From positions 682,001-746,000 of the forward strand of contig NZ_CP064266.1 in the NCBI RefSeq assembly GCF_022811845.1: a stretch of DNA of 64,000 nucleotides. Direction: 5' to 3'. Below, in pieces: positions 31,875 through 39,217 of the stretch. The DNA is from Bacillus pseudomycoides (GTDB taxonomy: Bacteria > Bacillota > Bacilli > Bacillales > Bacillaceae_G). The notes below the pieces were generated by a model, which worked only from the letters and a program-made list of their open reading frames with translations, had not been told where the DNA came from and made no database searches. The translations under genes were made by a program, and so were the position numbers. Position 1 is the first letter of the stretch. Each line of letters begins with the position of its first letter.

Positions 31875-32996
31875 TCAAATTACAGAAACTCTTCTCTTTA
31901 AAAACTCATCCACTTTCTTTTCAAATAAATGAACATCTAATACACCGGCCATATGACCATTTATACTTTCAATCTCATAAATTTCCGCGGATTTCCCTTG
32001 TTTCTGAAGCATCTCTACCATTTTATAATTGTAGCGAGAAGGTTGCAGTAAATCTTGCTTACAGGGAATCATAAGTACATCTGCCTCTATTTGAGAAATT
32101 GCTTCTTCTAAAGAAGAAAAACCGCGTGCGATATCATGTAATAGTGTCGCTTTCGCTGTATACATCCACGAATTCGCATCAACAAATGCGATGTTTTGAA
32201 GTGTTAATGCATCTATATTTTCTTCAAATGATGTCAGTGCTGAGAAATTCTCATAATCTGCTGTTTCTATACTATTACGTGGAAATGTCGTTTCATAATA
32301 ATGAGCATCAAATGCATTTATAAACATCATCTTGCCAGCCAAATGTAATCCTTTTGTCGGTTGTTCCTCTCCATAATTTCCACCCTTCCACTTCGGATCT
32401 AACTGAATAGATTCAATTGCATTTTGGAGAACGTTAACTGATGTTACAATCGGGTTTTGCGGATTCGTAATTACACCAATCATCCGCTCTACCATATCCG
32501 GATAATGAACAGCCCATTGCTGTGCAATCATTCCACCAGCTGATGGCCCCATTACCGCATGCAACTTTGTAATACCCATATCCTTCACTAATTCCTTTTG
32601 TGCACGAGCTACATCTAAAAAGGTAAACACGGGAAAACTCATCCCATATTCCAATCCCGTTACTGGGTTGATTGATTTTGGTCCTGTTGTAATCACATAA
32701 GGATTTTTCACCTGCACATTACAAATGTTATCGGTACATATTACAAAATAGTGGTCTGTATCAATTGCTTTCCCCGGTCCAATCAGTCCGTCCCACCAAC
32801 CAGGAATGAGATCTTGTTCCATATATTTTCCTGCCGCATGGCTCGTTGCACTAAAGTAATGACAGACTAAAATCGCATTTGATTTTTCCTGATTTAATTT
32901 ACCGTATGTCTCATATCCAAGCTGAACCGGAATCTTTATGCCATTTTCAAATGTGAACTCTTTTAAATGAAAGCTTTCTTTTTTTACATACAGCAC
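31875..32996 (-). CDS. metX: Homoserine O-acetyltransferase family protein MetX
   Basis: A 373-residue alpha/beta hydrolase fold enzyme. The nucleophile elbow is GPSAGGMIAQQWA (Ser about 138), the Asp is in a MIPCKQDLLQPSRYNY loop, and the C-terminal His in INGHMAG. MetX acylates homoserine as the first committed step of methionine synthesis. Some relatives are plain hydrolases or use other acyl groups, so the acyl donor is not certain. The ATG at 32996 follows GGAGGTGGAAAAGTGCT. I saw no S-box or T-box in the 200 bp upstream. Confidence 0.82.
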   Translation of the reverse strand: MLYVKKESFHLKEFTFENGIKIPVQLGYETYGKLNQEKSNAILVCHYFSATSHAAGKYMEQDLIPGWWDGLIGPGKAIDTDHYFVICTDNICNVQVKNPYVITTGPKSINPVTGLEYGMSFPVFTFLDVARAQKELVKDMGITKLHAVMGPSAGGMIAQQWAVHYPDMVERMIGVITNPQNPIVTSVNVLQNAIESIQLDPKWKGGNYGEEQPTKGLHLAGKMMFINAFDAHYYETTFPRNSIETADYENFSALTSFEENIDALTLQNIAFVDANSWMYTAKATLLHDIARGFSSLEEAISQIEADVLMIPCKQDLLQPSRYNYKMVEMLQKQGKSAEIYEIESINGHMAGVLDVHLFEKKVDEFLKRRVSVI

Positions 32997-33197
32997 TTTT
33001 CCACCTCCTTCATTGCATTACTTCTAGCACGTTCGCTCATGTATTCTTTTTAATACTATAAAAAGAAAAACTTCCTCTCAAAGGGATTTAGATATATAGC
33101 ATAAAATTCCTTCTTTTTTCCTTCCTTAAATAAATGCATAATATGCAAAAATCCCCACAAACTAACATTATCTAACATCATCAAAGAGGGAATTCAT

Positions 33198-34973
33198 ATG
33201 ATATGGAAATGGTTACGTAAGAAAAAGAAAAAAAGCGCTACCGCTTTAAATGAGACAACCCCAGATCAACAAAACCAAACTAAACATCAGGAAGAAAATA
33301 AAAATCAAGGGTATCAAACGACTAAGCAAGAGAAAGCACACCAACAGCTAGTCCAGATTAAGAAACAAGATAAGGAAAAACAGCATCAAACCGATAACCA
33401 AAACAAACAAAAACACGTCCAAACTACTAACCAAGACGAACAAAAACAAAAAAATGAAAATGATAAGACACAAACAGGCAATCAAAATAGCATTTATGAT
33501 TTCAGTAAACCTGAGAAAGAAAAGATTCACTCTCTTCAAGATTTATTAGAAAACCTAAAAGCATCTAGTGATTTTGTAAGTTATCATACGTCAGATGATG
33601 AAACAATGCCGTACTGGATTTCTTATTATCGGCCATCGCTTGATGGTGAAAAATTACAAAAATATTTAATGCCAGCTTTATTAGAGCGTACATACTCTAC
33701 ATTAGAAGAATTAAAAGAGCATATTCCAATGAGCGGGATTACGATTACAAACGACCTTCAAAAAATTGAAGATATGGTTTTAAAAGGTCATGCTATCGTA
33801 CAGTTACATAAACAAGATCAAAAATGTATCTTAGCAAATATCACAATTGATAATTATCGGGCACCATCTATTCCATTAAATGAATCTACAGTTATTGGTC
33901 CACAAGAGGGATTTGTAGAGGATATTGATACCAATATTAACTTAGTACGTAAACGCCTTCCGGTGTTAGCACTACAAACAAAAGAAGTTATCATTGGGAC
34001 ATTCTCTAAAACAAAAGTTGTCATCATGTATTTAGAGAACCTTGCTGAAAAAGACAGTGTTGATTATTTAGAAGAATCACTTCGTACAATTGAATACGAT
34101 CAAATCAACGACAGCTCTTATATTCAAGAATTAATGGGAGAAAGATCAATCTTCCCACTATATATTAATACAGAACGTACAGACCGAGTAACGACCGCAT
34201 TAATTGATGGGAAAATCGCTATTTTTGTAGATGGTTCACCGAGCGTCTTACTCACTCCTGTTTCATACTTTGATTTTTTTGTTTCACCAGAGGATTACAA
34301 CGTATCTTGGCTTTACGCTACGTTTTCAAGACTTTTACGACTCATTGCTGTTCTGTTTTCCATCTGCGCAGCACCATTATATGTTGCCATTTTAAGTTAT
34401 CATTACGAATTAATTCCAAGCGATTTACTCGAAACATTAATTTTATCAAGAGCTCAAGTTCCTTTCCCACCCTTAATAGAAGCACTCTTTCTAGAACTGG
34501 TTATTGATTTACTTAGAGAGGCCGGGGCTAGACTGCCAATGAAAGTAGGCCAAACACTCGGCATTGTAGGCGGTATCGTAATCGGACAAGCATCTGTACA
34601 GGCCGGACTAACAAGTAATATTTTGTTAATCATTGTCGCCTTATCTGCATTAGCTTCCTTTATCACACCGATTTATAAGATGGGGAACGCAGTTCGCTTA
34701 CTACGATTCCCATTCCTTTTATTTGCAGAATTAAGTGGACTATTAGGAATTTCACTAGGTTTTATCTTTTTATTTACTCATCTATTCAGGCTTTCTTCTT
34801 TACAGAAACCATTTGCGCTCCTTTATCCAGCAAGGAAGCAATCACTAAAAGACTCTTGGATTCGCTTTCCGTTATCTATGATTGATACAAGGAATATTCA
34901 AGCAAGACCGCAACACGTAAAAAAATCAGCAAAAGGAATTTCAATAAAACATACATCTGATTTTGATGAATAA
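33198..34973 (+). CDS. Spore germination receptor A subunit (GerA family)
   Basis: A 591-residue GerA-family protein. After a basic start (WKWLRKKKKK) comes a low-complexity stretch to about residue 105, rich in Gln, Asn, Lys and Thr. The soluble GerA domain follows (about 110-380), with the marker SYYRPSLDGEKLQKYLMPAL (in part) and YLENLAEKDSVDYL, then LEALFLELVIDLLREAGARLP (in part ELVIDLLREAGARLP) and 5-6 TM segments. With the B and C subunits it forms a nutrient receptor in the inner spore membrane. The germinant is unknown. The ATG follows GAGGGAATTCAT. Confidence 0.92.
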   Translation: MIWKWLRKKKKKSATALNETTPDQQNQTKHQEENKNQGYQTTKQEKAHQQLVQIKKQDKEKQHQTDNQNKQKHVQTTNQDEQKQKNENDKTQTGNQNSIYDFSKPEKEKIHSLQDLLENLKASSDFVSYHTSDDETMPYWISYYRPSLDGEKLQKYLMPALLERTYSTLEELKEHIPMSGITITNDLQKIEDMVLKGHAIVQLHKQDQKCILANITIDNYRAPSIPLNESTVIGPQEGFVEDIDTNINLVRKRLPVLALQTKEVIIGTFSKTKVVIMYLENLAEKDSVDYLEESLRTIEYDQINDSSYIQELMGERSIFPLYINTERTDRVTTALIDGKIAIFVDGSPSVLLTPVSYFDFFVSPEDYNVSWLYATFSRLLRLIAVLFSICAAPLYVAILSYHYELIPSDLLETLILSRAQVPFPPLIEALFLELVIDLLREAGARLPMKVGQTLGIVGGIVIGQASVQAGLTSNILLIIVALSALASFITPIYKMGNAVRLLRFPFLLFAELSGLLGISLGFIFLFTHLFRLSSLQKPFALLYPARKQSLKDSWIRFPLSMIDTRNIQARPQHVKKSAKGISIKHTSDFDE

Positions 34974-34989
34974 GAAACGAGGTGCACAT

Positions 34990-36084
34990 ATGAGTAAAGT
35001 CAAAACAAAATATCAAATATCCCCTATCTTTGTTTTCTTCTTAATTCATAGTGCACAATTTGGAGCTGGGGTTCTCGGGTTTGCACGCATTATTGCTAAA
35101 GCTGCAGGCTATGATGCTTGGATTGGCGTTCTTATCACAGGAATCATCATTCATATTCTCGTTTGGATGATGTATTACTTATTAAAAAGTACAGAGGGCA
35201 ACCTAATAGATCTTCATCAGCAAACTTTTGGAAAATGGATTGGTAATGGCATTAGTATTGTATTCATGTTGTATTTTTTCATTGCAAGTATATCCGTTGT
35301 TCGAACGTATGTTGAGATTGTTCAAGTATGGATGTTTCCTACCGGCTCCACTTGGATGTTCACATTCTTTTTATGTTTATTAAGTTACTACATTATCTCC
35401 TCGGGATTCCGCATCATCACTGGTATCTGTGTCGTTTCAATTAGTGGGACACTAGGTTATATTTTTCTAAGTCTATTTATGCTTAAATACGCACATTGGG
35501 AAAATTTACTTCCTGTTTTCACGCATTCTTTTGGACATATTTTAAAAGCATCTCAATTGTCAATTTATACTATGACAGGTTTTGAAGTTTTTCTTATGAT
35601 ATACCCATTTGTGAAGAATCCTGAGAAATCTCATAAATTTGCACAATATGGTGTATTGTTCTCTAACATTTTATATTTATTTAGCACGATCTTGGCATTC
35701 GCTTTTTTTAGCGAAAAACAGTTATCTAAAGTAATTTGGTCTCAGCTTTCCATGACACAAGTTATTAAATTACCCTTTATCGAACGACTAGAATACATTG
35801 CCATCTCCGGCTATGCACTTGTAATTCTTACAAGTTTCATTCTTCCATTATGGGCTGCTACAAGAGGAACGCATGAAATCTTTCATGTAAAGCAAAAATA
35901 CATTTTACTTTCTTTCATGTTCATTACCATTATTGTGTCACAACTTTTAACAAACAGGCATGATATCAATGACTTTATTAGTTATACTTCCAAAATTAGT
36001 CTTTGGCTTATATATGTTTACATCCCAATCTTATTTCTTATCGTGTGGGTGAAAAGAAAATGGAAAAAATCAAGAGAAAACTAA
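34990..36084 (+). CDS. Spore germination receptor B subunit (GerAB/endospore permease family)
   Basis: 364 residues from ATG 34990 (MSKVKTKYQISPIFVFFLIH), preceded by ACGAGGTGCACAT. The start lies 17 bp after the A-subunit stop. Ten hydrophobic segments of the APC-like fold can be drawn. It includes AQFGAGVLGFARIIAKAAGYDAWI (in part GVLGFARIIAKAAGYDAW), the usual unwound TM1 region. This subunit is thought to bind the germinant. Confidence 0.92.
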   Translation: MSKVKTKYQISPIFVFFLIHSAQFGAGVLGFARIIAKAAGYDAWIGVLITGIIIHILVWMMYYLLKSTEGNLIDLHQQTFGKWIGNGISIVFMLYFFIASISVVRTYVEIVQVWMFPTGSTWMFTFFLCLLSYYIISSGFRIITGICVVSISGTLGYIFLSLFMLKYAHWENLLPVFTHSFGHILKASQLSIYTMTGFEVFLMIYPFVKNPEKSHKFAQYGVLFSNILYLFSTILAFAFFSEKQLSKVIWSQLSMTQVIKLPFIERLEYIAISGYALVILTSFILPLWAATRGTHEIFHVKQKYILLSFMFITIIVSQLLTNRHDINDFISYTSKISLWLIYVYIPILFLIVWVKRKWKKSREN

Positions 36085-37139
36085 CTCTTCTTTCATGTAT
36101 TTGTTTGTTCACCATAACAGGTTGTTTGCAAAAAAATATTGTTGATGATGTTCAGTTAATTCAAGGAGTTGTTTTTGATACAGCAAAAAATAATAAAATA
36201 AAGGTGACATCGGTTTGTCCGGTTCAGCGAAAAGGAAATAAAGTACAGGTCTATGAAGGAATAGGAAATGCCGTTAAACAAGTAAAAGCTGATAATTCTT
36301 TGGAATCTTCTCAACCATTTGCAAGCGGACAAATGCGCGTTGCTTTATTCACAACAAGAATTGCCAAAAAAGGATTGTCGACCTCCTTTGATACACTGAC
36401 TCGCGATGTCAGCATCGGAAACTCATTGTATGTTGGATTATTAGAAGGAACTGGGCTTGAGCTGTTAAAAGGAAAATATACAACTTCATCTAATGTGGCT
36501 ATCTATATAAAAAAAATGTTAGAGCATAACATGCAAACAGGTCCCTTACCAACTGATAATTTATATTTAGGTGCATTTCGATATTATCGTCAAGGCCAAG
36601 ATTCTTATATGCCTATCCTAAAAAAGAGTAAGGACAAGATCAAAATCACTGGCATTGGACTTTTAAAAAAGGATAAGTATGTTGGAAAAATTGATCAACA
36701 AGATATGTTCGTATTTAAAGGGTTATTGGAAAAACATCGGTTAGATTCACACGAATTTAAAAGTAATAATGGATATGTAATGATCAATAATATACGCTCC
36801 AAGCCAACGTATACTGTAAATATAAAAGGTGGAAAGCCTTCCTTTTTAATTAAAGTAAAAATAGATGCACGCATTCTAGAACTTTCGAAACAAGTAAACC
36901 TAGAAAATAAAAAGAACACAAAAAAAATATCACGAGAAGTTGAAAAACGCTTAAATACTAAAGCCGCAAAACTCATCAAAAAATTTAAATCGCTAAATGT
37001 TGATCCCCTTGGGCTAGGAGCTAAATTTAGACAACGCTATAGACCATTTAAATTAGCAGAATGGAAAAAAATGTACAAAGACGTACCTATCACAGTAAAG
37101 TATGAGGTTGATATTACAAATTCAGGTGTAATCGAATGA
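36060..37139 (+). CDS. Spore germination receptor C subunit (GerC lipoprotein)
   Basis: 359 residues from ATG 36060. The signal peptide KIKRKLTLLSCICLFTITGC ends in a lipobox (ITGC, Cys22), so the protein is diacylated and anchored in the spore inner membrane. Three-domain GerC features follow, e.g. GVVFDTAKNNKIKVTSVCPV and a C-terminal GLGAKFRQRYRPFKLAEWKK. It overlaps the B-subunit gene by 25 bp. A terminator closes the operon. Confidence 0.92.
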   Translation: MEKIKRKLTLLSCICLFTITGCLQKNIVDDVQLIQGVVFDTAKNNKIKVTSVCPVQRKGNKVQVYEGIGNAVKQVKADNSLESSQPFASGQMRVALFTTRIAKKGLSTSFDTLTRDVSIGNSLYVGLLEGTGLELLKGKYTTSSNVAIYIKKMLEHNMQTGPLPTDNLYLGAFRYYRQGQDSYMPILKKSKDKIKITGIGLLKKDKYVGKIDQQDMFVFKGLLEKHRLDSHEFKSNNGYVMINNIRSKPTYTVNIKGGKPSFLIKVKIDARILELSKQVNLENKKNTKKISREVEKRLNTKAAKLIKKFKSLNVDPLGLGAKFRQRYRPFKLAEWKKMYKDVPITVKYEVDITNSGVIE

Positions 37140-37178
37140 TAGGAGATATAGTTTCCTCAAAATGTAAGATAATGATTG

Positions 37179-37221
37179 AACTCCTCTTTCGGTCATGATA
37201 CAACGGAGAGAGGAGTTTTTA
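37179..37221 (+). terminator. Terminator of the gerA/B/C operon
   Basis: AACTCCTCTTTC and GAGAGAGGAGTTTTT pair around an 18 nt loop. Confidence 0.8.
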
Positions 37222-37261
37222 TATTACTTACATAGAGAAAAAGATATTTACGGGGGAGCTT

Positions 37262-37447
37262 ATGTCTAAAAAGTTAGTAAAGCCTATTTTATATGGTATC
37301 CTATTTCTCAGCGTCTTTTTATTTGCTCATACATATTTAAAAAATGTTTCATTTGCACGTTATTTACTTGTTGTCGTACCAATGTTACTTGTGGGGATGT
37401 TTGGGATTGATCTTGCTTTATCATTTTTAATAAAAAAAGAAGAGTAG
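37262..37447 (+). CDS. Small two-TM membrane protein
   Basis: 61 residues. Two hydrophobic segments (about 9-24 and 33-56) are joined by YLKNVSFARY, and the C-terminus is LIKKEE. The ATG follows GGGGGAGCTT. No family is recognised. It stands alone between two terminators. Confidence 0.75.
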   Translation: MSKKLVKPILYGILFLSVFLFAHTYLKNVSFARYLLVVVPMLLVGMFGIDLALSFLIKKEE

Positions 37448-37454
37448 GGATAGA

Positions 37455-37490
37455 GAGAACATCTTATTTTATATAGGATGTTCTTTTTAT
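37455..37490 (+). terminator. Terminator of the small membrane protein gene
   Basis: AGAACATC and GATGTTCTTTTTATT flank a 12-14 nt loop. Confidence 0.8.
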
Positions 37491-37549
37491 TAAATAATCT
37501 CCTTATGTTACAATGAAACTCGGCACAAAACGAGAAAGGATGAAACAAC

Positions 37550-37978
37550 ATGGCTAACGAAAAAGGTTTAGATAAAGGATATGAACTTGTCGCAAAAATG
37601 CACGAGGTATTTGGACATCCTGTTACAGATGTACCAACAAAATTAACTGAAGAACGTGCAAAAATTCGCGCAAGCTTTATGCAAGAAGAGCTAGAGGAGT
37701 TTTTAGAAGCTAATACTGTAGAAGATCAATACGATGCATTAATTGACCTTATTTATTTCGCATTTGGAACATTTGCAGAAATGGGAGTTCGTCCTGATAA
37801 AGGTTTTGAAATTGTAAACAATGCAAATATGGCCAAACTATTCCCTGATGGTAAACCACGCTTCCGTGAAGGCGACGGAAAAATTTTAAAACCAGAAGGC
37901 TGGCAAGCACCAGAACCACAACTACGTGCTGAAATTGAGCGCCAACGTCAAGAAGCATTAGCAAAAGCGGGCAAATAA
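37550..37978 (+). CDS. MazG-like/PRA-PH all-alpha NTP pyrophosphohydrolase
   Basis: A 142-residue protein. The all-alpha NTP-PPase metal motif is seen as EELEEFLEA (about 47-55), followed by DQYDALIDLIYFAFG (about 60-74), i.e. E-E-x2-E and D-x2-D. The C-terminal tail (EGWQAPEPQLRAEIERQRQE) is a charged helix. Such enzymes hydrolyse nucleoside triphosphates or related molecules; the substrate is not known. The ATG follows AAAGGATGAAACAAC. It is monocistronic. Confidence 0.82.
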   Translation: MANEKGLDKGYELVAKMHEVFGHPVTDVPTKLTEERAKIRASFMQEELEEFLEANTVEDQYDALIDLIYFAFGTFAEMGVRPDKGFEIVNNANMAKLFPDGKPRFREGDGKILKPEGWQAPEPQLRAEIERQRQEALAKAGK

Positions 37979-38054
37979 ACAGCACGATAGCTTCTATTTT
38001 GAGTTCTTATTTTGTCGAGCAATCGATATACTCTAAAAAGCGCCGATATATGAT

Positions 38055-38094
38055 TAAAAGGAGCTATCTTTCTATAGAGATAGCTCCTTTTTGC
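38055..38094. terminator. Terminator between the MazG-like gene and the 34-residue gene
   Basis: AAAAGGAGCTATCT and AGATAGCTCCTTTTT pair around a 9-10 nt loop. It is strong and usable from both sides. Confidence 0.85.
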
Positions 38095-38199
38095 TTATTT
38101 TTTCTTCTTCTCTACCGGTTGGCTTTGTTTAGCGAAATTAGATGAATCATCGAAATTTGGTTGCTTTTTACCAGCATTATTACTTCTGCCTTTTCCCAT
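38095..38199 (-). CDS. 34-residue Lys/Asn/Gln-rich protein, spore-protein-like
   Basis: An ATG (38199) follows TAGGAGGGGGTGTACAT and opens a 34-codon frame. The protein begins MGKGRSNNAGKKQPNFDDSS and ends VEKKKK. Small size, high Lys/Asn/Gln and no hydrophobic segment resemble minor small acid-soluble spore proteins. I cannot match it to a named SASP. It stops next to a strong terminator. Confidence 0.7.
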   Translation of the reverse strand: MGKGRSNNAGKKQPNFDDSSNFAKQSQPVEKKKK

Positions 38200-38232
38200 A
38201 TGTACACCCCCTCCTACTACTTACTATTCCCA

Positions 38233-38268
38233 AAATAAAAAATCCCCTTGCTTCCAAGAGAATTTTTT
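38233..38268 (-). terminator. Terminator downstream of the His/Gly-rich gene
   Basis: On the minus strand AAAAATTCTCTTG and CAAGGGGATTTTTT pair around 4 nt (two G-U pairs). Confidence 0.65.
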
Positions 38269-38289
38269 AATATGTTTTTATTTACTTTA

Positions 38290-38364
38290 TTAATGTCCAA
38301 CATGGCCGGCATGATCTGCCGCTCCTGCAGTTCCCGCTGACCCTGCCGTATTTCCAGCCTCACT
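38290..38364 (-). other. Coding-like tail cut off from the His/Gly-rich gene
   Basis: In the same frame as the gene at 38383-39081, after in-frame stops TAG, TAA and TGA, come 23 residues EAGNTAGSAGTAGAADHAG plus HVGH and a TAA. The Gly/Ala/His composition and the locally higher G+C fit the C-terminus of the upstream protein. The tail is separated from it by only about 9 codons, so it is probably a former C-terminal segment lost by mutation. Confidence 0.55.
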
Positions 38365-38382
38365 ATATCATATTTAATGTTG

Positions 38383-39081
38383 CTAATATTGTTGCTGGCC
38401 ATGGTGGTGATGAGGACCATGTTGATGTGTTTGGTACAGAACAGCCTGTGGATGAGTTTGATGATGACCGTGGTGATGCTGGCCATGCTGATGTTGGCCA
38501 TGGTGATGACCGTGATGCGCATGATGACCGTGGTGATGTGTTTGATACAGGACAGCCTGTGGATGAGTTTGATGATGACCATGATGATGTACCTGTTGCT
38601 GATGATGGCCGTGGTGGTGCTGGCCATGGTGATGACCATGATGCACATGATGACCGTGATGATGACCGTGATGCGCATGATGACCGTGGTGATGACCGTG
38701 ATGAACATGGTGGCCATGAATCATTTGTGGAGACGTACCTACTCCTCCTACTAGAATAGGAGAAACACCACCAAATCCTGCTTGTGGACCAACTGGTGCA
38801 GGGAAGCCAGTTGGTGCCCCACCTACAAATACTGGAAATGTGGTTGGTGCCCCTACAGGAACTCCGCCCTGTGCCCCGCCTACAAATGTTGGCATTCCTG
38901 TTTGCATACCCGCAGATGTAGGAGACCTTCCTGACGCTCCGTCCATCCATGCCTGCATTCCGCCATATCCTTGTTGACCAGCCCCGGTTCCTCCCATTCG
39001 CATTTGTGGTGCATAGCCACCTCCCTCGCCCACCATAAAACCGTGCGGTGCGTTATTACCCATCCCTTTCATTTCTTTCAC
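38383..39081 (-). CDS. His/Gly-rich tandem-repeat protein (VrrB-like, probable spore surface protein)
   Basis: A 232-residue protein in two parts. Residues 1-125 are Gly/Pro/Met/Val-rich, with repeated GG-P-FVGG-type units (PTFVGGAQGGVPVGAP, FPVFVGGAPTGFPAPV). Residues 126-232 are built from HGHH, HHGHHHGHH and HHGQ units with a 9 bp period. The block GHHQTHPQAVLYQTH occurs twice. B. anthracis VNTR locus vrrB lies in a gene of this kind. Such His-rich proteins are typical of coat or exosporium and may bind metal; both are inference. The start ATG at 39081 follows AGAAGAGGTGAAAGAA. Confidence 0.75.
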   Translation of the reverse strand: MKEMKGMGNNAPHGFMVGEGGGYAPQMRMGGTGAGQQGYGGMQAWMDGASGRSPTSAGMQTGMPTFVGGAQGGVPVGAPTTFPVFVGGAPTGFPAPVGPQAGFGGVSPILVGGVGTSPQMIHGHHVHHGHHHGHHAHHGHHHGHHVHHGHHHGQHHHGHHQQQVHHHGHHQTHPQAVLYQTHHHGHHAHHGHHHGQHQHGQHHHGHHQTHPQAVLYQTHQHGPHHHHGQQQY

Positions 39082-39175
39082 CTCTTCTTCTCAATTTAGC
39101 CTACCTTTTTTATCATATTTCATATAGAAAAATAGGTGTTTGTCTATGCGTGAATTCCGCTCTTTTTTCAGTTGT

Positions 39176-39215
39176 CTCTAAAAAAAGAGCAGCCCTCAAA
39201 AGGACTGCTCTTTCG
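39176..39215 (-). terminator. Terminator of leuS
   Basis: On the minus strand AGAGCAGTCC-TTTTG-AGGGCTGCTCT is followed by a run of T. Confidence 0.9.
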
Positions 39216-39217
39216 CA

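Noticed and set aside
31747..32074. Plus-strand frames at the metX 3' end
   Set aside because: They lie antisense to metX or in its terminator region, without ribosome sites.
38400..38720. Possible CRISPR-like array from regular repeats
   Set aside because: Units are 9 bp, contiguous, translate as HGHH, and have no spacers.
38217..38950. Long overlapping frames in the His-rich repeat region
   Set aside because: They are shadow frames made by the 9 bp repeat. Only the frame at 38383-39081 has a ribosome site and sensible N-terminus.
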